A DNA stretch of 64,000 bases, taken from NCBI GenBank assembly GCA_028023455.1, contig JAQFVV010006221.1:9343011-9407010 (forward strand), written 5' to 3'. The stretch comes from Epiperipatus broadwayi. Taxonomy: Eukaryota; Onychophora; Udeonychophora; Euonychophora; Peripatidae. The translations under genes were made by a program, and so were the position numbers. Under the pieces are notes generated by a model that saw nothing but the letters and a program-made list of their open reading frames with translations, was not told the DNA's origin and did not search any database. Every line of letters starts with the position of its first letter. The first letter of the stretch is position 1. Positions 36,085 to 46,579 of this stretch are shown in pieces.

Positions 36085-36607
36085 AACCTACTACCCCAAA
36101 ATTAGAAACAGACCTATCCTAGGAGACAAAAAATCTTGGGTATCATTACCCTATATTCTTAGTTTAACCTACAGCATAAGCAAAATTTGTTCGGAAACAT
36201 ATAAAGTAAGTTTTCATATTTTCCTCCCCACTCTGAACCACTTTAATTGACAAATACTAAAAGACAAATTGTCTCCAGAGCAAGTTTCTTTAGTGATGTA
36301 CAAAATCACATGCAACAACCCAAACTACAACACTGTTTACTTTGGTGAATCCTGAGTCAATCTCACTACAAGGGTAGCGCAGCACAGATATCGGTACAAT
36401 AAGTCTAAAACTAATACTGAAGTTATTTTCTTTGAGCATGAAACCAAGCATGTTTACATATTTGAACCTGCCTCCACTAGTGCTGTCTGCTTTGAGAGAA
36501 ATGTGGCAGAACATAAAATCAAGGATGCCTGGCGCATTGCCAATAATATAAACACCATCAATAAGAAAGAGTCCTGCATCCCCCTTTCAAAAAAGTGGAT
36601 TATATAA
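36085..36607 (+). pseudogene. PLE-A C-terminus with GIY-YIG endonuclease, copy 1
   Basis: After PLE-like codons with stops (ILGDKKSWVSLPYILSLTY near 36117), one frame from 36296 reads MYKITCNNPNYNTVYFGES, an in-frame TGA, VNLTTRVAQHRYRYNKS, AVCFERNVAEHKIKDAWRIA and ESCIPLSKKWII before a stop at 36605-36607. The GIY-YIG signature appears as YKI and VYFGES. The final KW block is shared with tails at 40.6, 45.0 and 54.1 kb. One internal stop and missing N-terminal parts make it non-functional. Confidence 0.75.
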
Positions 36608-36689
36608 ATTAATTCATTCATGTTTTATTGTCATTGAGTTGTAAATCTCCACATCCATAAATCATGCAATTCTCTGGAACTGTTGTGGC

Positions 36690-36730
36690 TATGGCTATGA
36701 CTGCCGGTTAGTTGAAAGTATGCTTAGCAT
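36690..36730 (+). ncRNA. PLE-A post-stop hairpin motif, copy 1 (hammerhead-like, diverged)
   Basis: GGCTATGACTGCCGGTTAGT is followed by TGAAAGTATGCTTAGCA, about 85 nt after the PLE-A stop. It occupies the same place as the better conserved GGCTATGAATATGAGG, hairpin, GAAAG, CACTTAACC motif after the other PLE-A tails. Confidence 0.4.
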
Positions 36731-36947
36731 TCTATGTCAATTGAAGTTAGCATATGTTTAAACCAATAAATGAGCTTTTCTTAGTATACACAATGTACAT
36801 GTTTATTACGAACAACAAATTTCTTTATTATTGATAAACAGAGCAAAACTCTCCATACAGTAGTGCCACCCTGTGCCAACCAGAGTAATCAATGGATGTC
36901 AGAAGGCTTGTGCATAAAATCCCTATCTAATGCCTACTCATCCAATA

Positions 36948-36989
36948 TCCCCAGACTAGTTTCTGGCTTGTGGCCTTCGTCAGTGAGGA
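36948..36989 (-). ncRNA. Type I hammerhead (F2-d, minus arm)
   Basis: TCCTCA, CTGACGA, stem II with GGC/GCC (closing A-A mismatch), GAAA, ACTAGT, C, TGGGGA. N7 = C is permitted in the CUGANGA box, so the core is complete, though the first stem II pair is lost. Confidence 0.8.
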
Positions 36990-37148
36990 GCTTTGGATCT
37001 GAGAGCACTGCATCTAGATCTTAGGATCTAATGCAACCCTCTAGCAACCACCTTTTATCTCTACTTAACTACTAAACTATGAGAATGAAATTGAAAACAC
37101 AAAAAAATATTTTCAATCTAAGCTCAATAGCTTAAATAGATCCAAAGC

Positions 37149-37190
37149 TCCTCACTGACGAAGGCCACAAGCCAGAAACTAGTCTGGGGA
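37149..37190 (+). ncRNA. Type I hammerhead (F2-d, plus arm)
   Basis: Same sequence as the minus arm: TCCTCA, CTGACGA (37155-37161), GAAA (37175-37178), ACTAGT, H17 = C (37184), TGGGGA. The two arms share the CUGACGA and stem II changes, so they came from one parent copy. Confidence 0.8.
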
Positions 37191-37816
37191 TATTGGATGA
37201 GTAGGCACTAGATAGGGATTTTATGCACAAGCCTTCTGGCATCCATTGATTACTCTGTTTAGCACAGGTGGCAATACTGTATGGAGAGTTTTGCTCTGTT
37301 TATCAACAATTAATGTGCTAGTATAGGAAATGTGATCATGTGATGCTTAATGGTTTAAATTTCTTTATTATTAATAAAGAAGATTTATTATAATTTACAC
37401 TACAATAATTAATAAAAGTTTTAATAAAAAAAATAAAGGTTTATACCGTAAACGGTACTGTGGTATTAGAGCTGTGATATGAATAATTATAATCGTTTAA
37501 TCATTAAATTAATAGGTTATTAAATCAAAAACATATATTAAAATCTACATTAAAAAACAACAACAATTGAACAAAAAAATATAAAAGCATTAATGTGAAG
37601 AATAGTTAAAATGCATGTTTAAATCAAATTGAGTGTGTGTTTGCACGTGCATATTCTGCATAATCTATTTTAATACATTGTACAGACTTACACCTGCATT
37701 TATATATGTAATATATGTGTGATTCGAACTCAGACTTTCACATGACCTACAACTCTCAGTGCCATCTTATATTGCTGACTCACCTGATCACACACATGTT
37801 GAAAAGATAAATAATC

Positions 37817-37852
37817 ACCAATATACATATTTCGTGCTAAACAAGCACTCAT
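37817..37852 (-). ncRNA. Hammerhead truncated inside its core (F1-c, left arm)
   Basis: The minus strand begins ATGA of CUGAUGA, then stem II GUGCU/AGCAC, GAAA, stem III, A, TTGGT. The CUG of the core and stem I 5' are missing because the inverted-copy junction falls there. It cannot cleave on its own. Confidence 0.7.
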
Positions 37853-37926
37853 TAAAGTATGAAGATTGGTTATTTTAATATAAAGCTGAGTACTAATAGT
37901 ATATATGTTTGGAGATGGTAATCTGA

Positions 37927-37970
37927 ACCAACTGATGAGTGCTGGTTTAGCACGAAATACGTATATTGGT
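37927..37970 (+). ncRNA. Type I hammerhead ribozyme (F1-c, right arm), complete
   Basis: ACCAA, CTGATGA (37932-37938), perfect stem II GUGCU/AGCAC with loop GGUUU, GAAA (37954-37957), stem III ATACGTAT, H17 = A (37965), TTGGT. This is the best F1 example: all core bases are present and every stem is paired. Confidence 0.92.
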
Positions 37971-38352
37971 GATTATTTATCTTTTCAACATGTGTGTGAT
38001 CAGGTGAGTCAGCAATATAAGATGGCACTGAGAGTTGTAGTTCGTGTAAAAGTATGAGTTCGAATCCTGCATATATTACATATATAAATGCAGGTGTAAG
38101 TCTGTACAATGTATTAAAATAGATTATGCAGAATATGCACGTGCAAACACACACTCAATTTGATTTAAACACACATTTTAACTATTCTTCACATTAATGC
38201 TTTTCGTATTTTTTTTTTGTTAAATTGTTTTTTTTTTTTAATGTAGATCTTAAAATATGTTTCCTTTTAATAACCTAATTAATTTAATGATTAAACGATT
38301 ATAATTCTTCATGTCGCAGCTCTAATACAACAGTACCAGGTAAACTATGATT

Positions 38353-39720
38353 TCAATGCTCATAGGAGCACTAGTGATATTGCATCATAACGGTCTTGCT
38401 GTTGTTTTTACGTCATGAGATTAACAGTCATCTAACCAATCAGATCAAACTGGGGCCTTTATCTTTATAAATAATAGAGGCTAATATTGAATGCATACAG
38501 TCTAATGTTCGAATCACCAGTCTGTGAAGTAAATGAGGTTACAATTATGAGTAAAAGACCCTTTATTTTTATTTTTTTATATAAAACATGATTATTTTTT
38601 ATAAATTTTGTTGTACAGTGTATTAAACACACACACACACACACACAATATAAACTTTAAATTAATTCATTAATGCAAAGTTATTCCATCGAATTTTTGT
38701 GTCATGATTTTTCTAAAAATAACAATATAATATTACATTTACAAGAATTATGCAGATACTACAAAATAGTTTTTAACTTTTTTAAAATAATTTATAGACT
38801 ATATCAAATTTTAATTTTAATATTGCTATAATTTAAAAGTTAATAACATAACTATTAGTCGCTTTTATTTTTTAAAATTGTATATTACAATTTTATCCAC
38901 AATAGTTTTGTACACTGCGATATGATTTTATTGTGAAATTGATTTTTTCTTTAGACGAAGTCGTAAGTTTTTGTACATAGGCTACAAACTAGGAATAGCG
39001 AACAGATAAAACGTGGCTCTATTCCATGACCACGCAGCGTCATCTGTTGAATTAAATAACTGGTTATTGCTTTATTTCTTCAAAATGTTTTTTAAGCATA
39101 AATTTATAGAAATTATTCTTAAAATGCACCTGTTACATTATTATAATTCATTGAAAAGTATTAAAATTTGAATATCTGAAATATTTTTATTTCTGACAGT
39201 AAATTTAAATAAAATCGAATCAAAATATACTACGTTACAAAGCTGTTTACCTTTTAGATATTTTTTTTCTTTAGGTATCTTTTGAATAATTATAATCAAT
39301 ATCTTGTACAAAATTTTTCTTTTATTTCAAATTCACTTTCAAAGATTATTATTGTTTTCATATCAATACTGTGATTGATTAGGTTCCATGAATTACATAT
39401 AATTTTTTCCACACAAAGAATTATGATTAATTTATTAATTTTATATTGTTTTTTTTTTTTGTATTATGTATAATCTATTGCTATCACGTTTTTTCTATAT
39501 CAGATAATACAAGAATATAAGCTGCACCTTTTGCATTTATACATTTTTAGCGGACATTTAATTTAACTTTCTGTTCTCTAAAATAAATATTAAATGTAGT
39601 GATGGCATTGTTCAACAATTATAATATCTGATTGATTTTATTAATCATACATTAATTTGAGAAATTCAAGATAACACTAACTTGTTGCATTATTTCTTTT
39701 TCATTATATATATATTTAAT
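38353..39720. other. AT-rich interval with a (CA)n microsatellite
   Basis: A CA repeat spans about 38627-38647. No other feature could be supported. Confidence 0.5.
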
Positions 39721-39724
39721 AACT

Positions 39725-40165
39725 GAAATACAGGCTTATTATATACCTGCATCTATATATGTAATATATAGGGTATATGAGAACAGACTTTCACACAATC
39801 CGCCACTCTCCACTCCATCTCGTAACACTGATACACTTGAACACATATATGTTGAAAAGATAAATAATCACCAATATACATATTTCATGCTAAACCAGCA
39901 ATCATCAGTTGGTCCAGATTATCATCTCTACTCATATATGCAATAAGTGCTCAGATATATATATATTAAGATAGCCAATCTTCATACTTTAATGGACAGG
40001 CTTCAATCCATTCCACACTCCAACTCTTCAACCATCCATCCAATTAAAAATCTGATGATGGAATGCTCAAAGACCACCCTGAAGCTGAGATTCTTGTCAT
40101 ACCCATGTTGACCTAAAGTCAATCTGACTCCTCATGTACAGGACATAATCTATTTAATACATATA
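39725..40165 (-). mobile_element. F1 element copy d
   Basis: A full-length minus-strand F1 unit of about 430 bp that matches copy a base for base over long stretches. A second, partial and inverted pair of F1 ends follows at 40195-40385: ACAGACTTTCACATGACCCA, mirrored by TGGGTCATGTGAAAGTCTGT. The whole locus therefore repeats the inverted-copy pattern. Confidence 0.8.
39870..39913 (-). ncRNA. Type I hammerhead ribozyme (F1-d)
   Basis: ACCAA, CTGATGA, UUGCU/AGCAU stem II (terminal U-U), GAAA, stem III AUAUGUAU (one mismatch from the palindrome), A, TTGGT. The core is complete; stem III is slightly weakened. Confidence 0.8.
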
Positions 40166-40194
40166 CAAGGGATGGGCAGACATCTCTACTATAT

Positions 40195-40385
40195 AATAAC
40201 TAAAATACAGGCTTATTATATACCTGTATCTATGTATGTAATATATAGCATATATGAGCACAGACTTTCACATGACCCACCATTTTTAACCATATATGTG
40301 TTCAAGTGTATCAGTGTTATGAGATGGAGTGAAGAGTGGTGGGTCATGTGAAAGTCTGTGCTCATATACCCTATATATTACATAT
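40195..40385. repeat. F1 end-only foldback
   Basis: A minus-strand F1 end and a plus-strand F1 end are joined around CACCATTTTTAACCATAT, without the hammerhead region. It lies about 30 bp beyond copy d. Confidence 0.65.
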
Positions 40386-40475
40386 ATATTTTTGCAAATT
40401 ATAATGATTATCTATGCAAAGCTATGTGTGACATAGTTATTACAAAAATAAATAGTATATATAAGCGCTTTAACA

Positions 40476-40506
40476 CACTGAAGATGTTGTCAGTAGTAAC
40501 AAAAAC
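40476..40506 (+). ncRNA. Hammerhead-like remnant (CTGAAGA core)
   Basis: CACTGAAGATGTTGTCAGTA is followed by GTAACAAAAAC: a CUGANGA box, a UGUU/AACA stem II, then AAAA in place of GAAA. It lies after AGCGCTTTAACA, resembling the stem III/stem I part of the PLE-A tail motif. It is decayed. Confidence 0.4.
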
Positions 40507-40524
40507 AATTAAATTAAATAAATC

Positions 40525-40860
40525 TAGGCATAGTACTTTCGAGTTTTCCCTCATATTCATGGCTAAAATAGGTTATAAACCATTGCTGTAATATTACTAA
40601 ATAATAATGTATGCAAATGCGTATGCAAATTAATTTGTCCATTTTCTTGAAATAGCAAAACACATGTTGTGTCTATTGATCGTGTTATTATCATTGATAA
40701 TAAAATATGCCTCCTTGATCTTTCTTTTACAATCATTGGCTTCAGGACACACTATTTTGGGGTTTCAGGGTTTGAACATAACCTGCCTGCTGGAACTTTA
40801 TCAAATAATATTTAGAATTTACATAAAAAAAAAAAAAGATGTTAAAAAAATTTAAAGCCC
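40525..40860 (-). pseudogene. PLE-A C-terminal fragment, copy 2, with tail motif
   Basis: The minus strand reads KRKIKEAYFIINDNNTIN, then CFAISRKWTN and a stop at 40630-40632. After about 65 nt follows GCCATGAATATGAGGGAAAA, then CTCGAAAGTACTATGCC at 40525-40565. Coding end, stop, AT-rich spacer with TTTGCATA words and hairpin motif match copies at 45.0 and 54.1 kb. Confidence 0.7.
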
Positions 40861-42600
40861 AGAACTTAATTGAAAACAATGTTAATTAATAAAAAAATGA
40901 TGAGTTATTTATAAAGCCAAACAAAATAACTGAACAAAAATTTAAATCACTGCTTATAGTCACTTCATATATGGACTCCATTATTGTGAATGTGATATTC
41001 GCTCCAGTCTCTCATCTCCTGGCTACTTTGAAAAAGCAACAAATGGATATATGAAAGTAAAGCAGAGAAAAAATTCAATGTCACCACGTTATTGATGATG
41101 ATTCTAAAAATAGTCATTATGCTAATTATGACTCAGTAGTGAATTAACTCAGCCATGAATTTAAATCTCTTATAAATTGCTAATACTTGAAACTTTTCAA
41201 AGCAATATACAATTTTTATGAAATAGATAATGGCAAAATTGACATTTCCCAGCTGTATAGCAATCTAAAATGTTATTAGAAATGAATACATAACACCGAA
41301 AAAAAACTTAACAAGAAGAATTTATTATATCTTCAATATAACAATTAGTTTGTTGTTTTCTGGTTGTTTAAAGTTTCAACTCAAAGAAATTACAAGTTAT
41401 GAAATCTTTTTTCATGCTCTAATCTAACATATTTCTCTTTACGGCTTCTCTTCAGTGAGCACTAAAACAGTTTCACAAATACTACATAAGCATATGACTA
41501 ATTATTATTCAGTCTTTATTGCTGTGTATAATTAATTTTAATTTGCATAATTTGTTTGATCTGCTTAACTAATTCCAATATTCATAATTTACTTATTAGC
41601 ATAGTTTTGTACCATTAGCATATGTGCATTATTAATTTTCTTATTTAGAGATTTACTTTCTGTCTGACAATTATATACCCAAATATGAACATTTTTATTT
41701 ATAATATTTTCCAATATATATGCAATTTTAGTCAGATATTGCCCTTTGAACAAGAAATTGTTTAATAAAGCCAAAACAAAATTCATGTACAATGAAACTG
41801 TGTACTGTGATGTATCGATATTATATGCAATCAAAAAAAAAATTGTAAAAAAAAGCAAGAAATGTAAATAAACAAAGAAAAAACATTAAAATTTAATACA
41901 TTTTATAATATGTAAACAGTCATTTTTCCATATCTGAGTGCAGTATATTATCATGGCTTTTTTAAAAAAAAAATGTAAATGAATTTATACTAAGTGAGTA
42001 GACATTTTCCAGTCTCAGAATACAATATGTGATTATGTTGATTAATAAAAAAAATTTAGTTTATGTTTAAAGCATATACATTTCATTCTTCCTTTATTAT
42101 CTTTTCTGAATTCGATGTGCTGTATTTTACATAATAAAATATTTTCATGCATAACACCAAAAGTTTTACAAAATTTAAGAACATACTTAAAATTGATGCT
42201 GCCATAAAAACATCAAAATGAGAGAGATCATGGTTTTCTGATAATGAGGCTATCATTTCCATTCTATAAGAGCAGAAAGTTATAGAAATAAAAGAATCCC
42301 ATTTAGAGTGCATTTAAGTGTGATAAATGTCAGACAGTTTGTTATTCATTAATTTTTATTTTATTTTACTCAGTAAAATATATTTAAAGTATCCTGTCAA
42401 TATTTTTGTACTATAATCTTAATATATATATACATGTCCGTGTTATATATATATGTGTGTACATTGAAAAGTATTGTACACTTACACTTGCAGTTCAATA
42501 AATAATATGTATTTCTATTCTAATCAAAATTTATCTACAAAATGTGAGCCTTATACATAATATGCATAATAATTATAATAATTCTCAAGGTTAAATGGAT
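40861..42600. other. AT-rich interval, nothing identified
   Basis: No gene, repeat or structured RNA could be supported. Confidence 0.45.
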
Positions 42601-42604
42601 TTGT

Positions 42605-43213
42605 AAGTAATCAATAAAAGCCAGTCAACTATTAGACAATCCCAATATCAATAACAATCAACAATTTTAAACTGTTGTCAAGGCAACCTTCCAATATCAT
42701 TAACAATCAACAATTTTAAACTGTTGCCTCTTAATAATAAAGGTGGGAATCCCACTTTTATTAATGGTCCAATAATATTTAATTTATAAAGCACAAACAG
42801 TATTTGGAATTAAACAGAGAGACTGCAAATCTCTCATGCTTATTAGCCAATCAGGTGTTATTAATAGCGATCAAATCGTAAATACTAGACAGAGAATTTA
42901 ACAAAAAGAGGGCATTCATCCTCCTCCTTACTTGTCTTTCTATATATCCAAGCCACTCTGAAGTACTTAGATTTGAAAGCAGAATCTGCAAACATATTCA
43001 CATTTAATTCACTGAGTTTAAATTACAAACATACAGCATGAAATCATACAATTTACTATGCAGTAGTTTGCGAGAGGTTTTGCAGTCTCTCTGTTTAATT
43101 TTAACGGTCCAATATATTTATATAAACATTAAAGATTGCAACTTGACAACATGGATTGAAATTATTGATTGTTAATGATATTCGGATTGTGTAAATATTG
43201 ACTGACTTTTAAT
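42605..43213. repeat. F5 foldback, about 600 bp
   Basis: The left end has two tandem ATCAACAATTTTAAACTGTTG blocks in minus orientation. The right end has TGAAATTATTGATTGTTAAT in plus orientation. Inside, TTAAACAGAGAGACTGCAAA (42816) is mirrored by TTTGCAGTCTCTCTGTTTAA (43078). TGGTCCAATAATAT and ACGGTCCAATATAT also face each other. The segment between arms is about 230 bp with no ORF. Confidence 0.7.
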
Positions 43214-43214
43214 T

Positions 43215-43704
43215 ATTATATACATGTATGCGAGGAGAACTTGGGACAAAATATAGTGAATAGTGTGGTTTCCTTAAAATGTTTGAAATTTTAAATGACA
43301 TTAGAGTAAATAAATATTCAAATAGAGTGCGACAATATTCTTTTTATATTTAGTATTTTAATGAATGTAGATCACCCAGTGATTATGTAAAAATATTAGA
43401 TTCATTTAAAACAGTTTTCTTAACAAAAATTACAGATATGTTCAGTGAAGACATATTAGGAATGGTTGAATATTATAATAAAATTAAAAGATTTATGCAG
43501 AAAATATATAAAAATAGTTAATAACAAAAGAATATATAATTTAACTAAAGTCCTACTTCAATTGTTTATGATAGAATAATTTACTTTATTTCAGATTTCT
43601 AGACTTCGAGATTAATACTAATCAGTGGATATTTGCCATTGGAAAAATTGTCAGGATTAAAAAAAAGATGGATGTCTTTTTACAATTTTCATTAATGCAT
43701 TAAA
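43215..43704. other. AT-rich interval, nothing identified
   Basis: No supported feature. Confidence 0.4.
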
Positions 43705-43716
43705 AATAATATACAT

Positions 43717-43959
43717 CACATGATCACCATCTCATGCTAGCACATAACTGTTAGTAAACAGGCAAAAACTCTACATATAGTAGTGCCACCTTGTGCTAAC
43801 CAGAGTAATCACTGATGTAGGCCACAAGCCAGAAACTAGTCTGGGGATATTGGATGAGTAGGCACTAGATAGGGATTTTATGCACAAGCCTTCTGGCATC
43901 CATTGATTACTCTGGTTAGCACAAGGTAGCACTACTATATGAAGAGTTTTTGCCTGTTT
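43717..43959. mobile_element. F2 element copy e, inverted, 12-bp TSD
   Basis: TSD AATAATATACAT lies at 43705-43716 and 43960-43971. A minus-strand end switches at 43810-43812 to a plus-strand unit that begins at the CTGATG of the hammerhead core. It sits directly beside an F1 unit. Confidence 0.8.
43806..43847 (+). ncRNA. Hammerhead remnant (F2-e)
   Basis: CTGATGT in place of CTGATGA, then GGCC/AAGCC stem II, GAAA, ACTAGT, C, TGGGGA. A9 is changed, and stem I 5' is replaced by TAATCA from the other arm, so it should be inactive. Confidence 0.7.
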
Positions 43960-43971
43960 AATAATATACAT

Positions 43972-44200
43972 GTTGAAAAAGATAAATAATCACCAATATA
44001 TGTATTTCATGCTAAACCAGCACTCATCAGTTGGTCCAGATTACTATCTCCACACATATATACAATCAGTATTCAGCTTTATATTAAGATAGCCAGTCTT
44101 CATACCCTAATGGACATGCTTCAAACTGCTCCAACCCACAACTCTTCAGCCATCCATTTCATTGAAAATCTGATAATGCAATAGTAATGCTGATATTTAT
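43972..44200 (-). mobile_element. F1 element copy e
   Basis: A minus-strand F1 unit from GTTGAAAAAGATAAATAATC through the hammerhead to TTTCATTGAAAATCTGATAA. Its downstream part is tandemly duplicated (44123-44364). Confidence 0.75.
43992..44035 (-). ncRNA. Type I hammerhead ribozyme (F1-e)
   Basis: ACCAA, CTGATGA, GUGCU/AGCAU stem II, GAAA, stem III AUACAUAU with an A-C mismatch, A, TTGGT. The core is complete. Confidence 0.78.
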
Positions 44201-44364
44201 TTTTATTGTCTTAGTATGTGTATTAGTTATATATTTTTGACTTTAAACTGCTCCAACCCACAACTCTTCAGCCATCCATTTCATTGAAAATCTGATAATG
44301 CAATAGTAATGCTGGTATTTATTTTTATTGTCTTAGTATGTGTATTAGTTATATATTTTTAACT
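44123..44364. repeat. Tandem duplication, 122-bp period
   Basis: AAACTGCTCCAACCCACAAC begins at 44123 and again at 44245. The two copies differ by only a few bases to about 44364. It includes part of the F1-e unit and 3' flank, so it is younger than F1-e. Confidence 0.9.
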
Positions 44365-44832
44365 TTAAATAATCTCTTTTACTGATTTTAAGCAATTTAA
44401 ATCTTGTTATAGTTTCATGCATGAAAATAACATCTGTTGTGCATAAAGTCCATGCATAATTTGACTGAGGGAAATCTTTGGGTCTTATACCAATACCCAC
44501 CCTTTGCTATTGTTTTTGTACATACATATTATTGCAATGAATGACTTCTGTGGTTTGACATAATTGGTTTAGCATCCAACTTGGGGGACTGGATGGTCCC
44601 AGGATTGTCTCTGGCACTTACAGTTCTGGATCTTGAACTACTTATGAACTCTTGAGCAACAAACCCTTTTGTCATTCCAATGAATGGGTTTTGGTATCTA
44701 AAGGGAAGAACTTTGTCGATTTAAAGGAGTTTAACATATTGAAAAAATCTTGAAGATTAAAATAGTCTCAATTAAAAATAATTGATAGTTTAAAAGATTG
44801 TATGATGAGCAAACAGTTTAAACTTCGTGGCT

Positions 44833-45066
44833 AATTGTTCTAAAGTGCAGAGAGCAACACGATCTCAAAAGGAAGATAAAAGAGGCTTACTTTATCGCTA
44901 GAGATAGCGACACCATAAATAGAAAAGACTCTTGCTACAAAATATCCCGGAAATGGAATACGTAACTATCGCATTTGCATAAATTTACATCGCTCCTAAT
45001 CAAGTTCTTATCTATTTACAAAATGGCTATGAATATGAGGGCTCTGACCCTTGAAAGCACTTAACC
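44833..45066 (+). pseudogene. PLE-A C-terminal fragment, copy 3, with tail motif
   Basis: LKRKIKEAYFIARDSDTINR, then KDSCYKISRKWNT and a stop at 44963-44965. After 60 nt comes GGCTATGAATATGAGGGCTC, then TGACCCTTGAAAGCACTTAA. The hairpin GAGGG/CCCTU is followed by GAAAG. Upstream (44440-44760) is a less AT-rich stretch that I could not assign. Confidence 0.72.
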
Positions 45067-45074
45067 ACTTTAAT

Positions 45075-45731
45075 TAAATATATATATTAAAATAATATAT
45101 ATATATTTCTTTATTTGTCTTCAGCTTTGTGTGCTTGTGTGTGTTAGAGATCATATGATGTCCAAGCATAGAAAATGACAATTGAATTGCAGTTCACAAA
45201 CTTTTTGCTCTCCAGACTATCACTCTACCACTGCTCTAACCATGTAAATCATAAACTCAGTTGATTAAGCAAAGTCTGATAAGACATAACAGATTTAAAG
45301 ATTCTTGATATAAAAATGTGTTTAAATACTAGTGAGTTATTACTAAAATACATATTAAACACTTTTTTTTATATAATCTACTACAACATTCAAATCATTT
45401 TTATAGTTTTTTTATCTAATTCCCAACTCCTCCTAAGAACCCATATCAACTCTGGGGATGGACCATTTAAATAATGATTTGATCCTTCTCAGTTCATTTA
45501 TCATAATAAATTTTCTTTTTTACTATTTTGAATATATATAATCATTAATCTACTTTTATTTACTATTATTATGACTGGTAGTAATAGATAATTTAGAAGT
45601 TGAAAAGTTGGTTAAATGACGTCATTATTTTTTTTTAGCAAAATAAAATTTAATCTCACTAGTAAAATCATATATTAATAGACTTAAAAATTTGATATTT
45701 ATTATTATTTTGTTGAATTGTAAAAGAAAAC
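45075..45731. other. AT-rich interval, nothing identified
   Basis: No supported feature. Confidence 0.4.
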
Positions 45732-45847
45732 GTCAAGCGTTGTTAGCCGAGAGATCAGCACCGCAGCCTTGCAAGCAAGCAGTTGGTTGCAGACGGTTGT
45801 TGCGGGTTCGCCTCCCGGCCGATGCTATGACACATGGAAAAAAAAAC
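45732..45847 (+). mobile_element. tRNA-derived SINE, copy 2
   Basis: GTCAAGCGTTGTTAGCCGAG, box A TTAGCCGAGAGAT, box B GGGTTCGCCTCCC (45804-45816), then GATGCTATGACACATGG and an A run. It matches copy 1 along its length with small internal differences (ATCAGCACCGCAGCC versus TATCGCAGCCGCC). The A-rich flanks prevent a clear TSD call. Confidence 0.82.
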
Positions 45848-46389
45848 ATTGATAATTAAAATCAAATGAAAAATATGTGTTGAATTTAAAAGGAAAATAT
45901 TTAAAAATTTGGTAATCCAAAGAAGTAAATTTATATAAAGTTTTAATAGGAATAGAGGAAATCTTACCTCTTTTCTCTCTTCCGTGAAGTTAGATATTTA
46001 TGCAAGTTATAAATCATTCAATATGTTTAATATTTAATTTCTTAGAAATGCATAATATTGTGATAAATTTGTATAATAAATTGTGGCAGCAGAAGATATA
46101 ATATTAAAGAGATCTTTTTTAAAGTCTCTAAGGATAAACGTCAATTAATATCATAGTGAATTTATAAAATTTCAAAGCAGAATGAAAAAAAATTCAAAGA
46201 ATTTTGAAAATTTGATGAATCCTAAAAACAAGTTCAATTTTTTTTTAAAGAAAAGAATATCAAAATAAAATACAAGAGAGGTTTTAAAAATCTCAAGACA
46301 AAATGCAAAGAAAATGTAAAAAGTCACAAAATTTCAAAATAAAATGCATTACAAAAATATATAGGATTGCACACAAACAGGAAATGTTA
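45848..46389. other. AT-rich interval, nothing identified
   Basis: No supported feature. Confidence 0.4.
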
Positions 46390-46575
46390 GTAGATAAAGA
46401 GACCAATCCCAATGTAGATAACAATCAACAATCTCAAACTGTTGCCTTGACAACAGTTTGAGATTGTTGATTGTTATCTATATTGGATTGTCTCAGTGTT
46501 GACTGGTTTCTAATGGTTACTTATAACCCATTTAGCTTTGAACATTATTATCACTTATTATTTAAATATATATAT
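46390..46575. repeat. F5 repeat with perfect 29-bp-arm hairpin
   Basis: Arms at 46416-46444 and 46451-46479 are exact reverse complements around a 6-base loop CCTTGA. Outer bases (CAATCC / GGATTG) extend the pairing. The right half continues as an F5 unit (CTCAGTGTTGACTGG, CCCATTTAGCTTTGAACATT). Perfect arms in an otherwise decayed family suggest recent formation or gene conversion. Confidence 0.9.
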
Positions 46576-46579
46576 AATT

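Larger units (their letters stand above)
36839..37356. mobile_element. F2 element copy d: inverted dimer, 22-bp TSD
   Basis: A TSD of 22 bp with one mismatch (begins AAATTTCTTTATTATT) lies at 36817-36838 and 37357-37378. A minus-strand unit with a hammerhead (36948-36989) joins a 5'-truncated plus-strand unit with its own hammerhead (37149-37190). The switch is near 37139, between AATAGCTTAAATA and GATCCAAAGCTCC. No coding sequence is present. Confidence 0.85.
37440..38352. mobile_element. F1 element copy c: large foldback
   Basis: Two arms of roughly 410-500 bp form a long inverted repeat centred near 37853. Outer words include GGTACTGTGGTATTAGAGCT, mirrored by AGCTCTAATACAACAGTACC. Middle words include TTGCACGTGCATATTCTGCA, mirrored by TGCAGAATATGCACGTGCAA. 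The left arm stops inside a minus-strand hammerhead (37817-37852). The right arm contains a complete plus-strand hammerhead. No ORF is conserved. Confidence 0.85.

Noticed and set aside
38627-38647. Regular repeat as CRISPR-like or satellite
   Set aside because: It is a plain CA microsatellite; no CRISPR array exists in this eukaryotic sequence.
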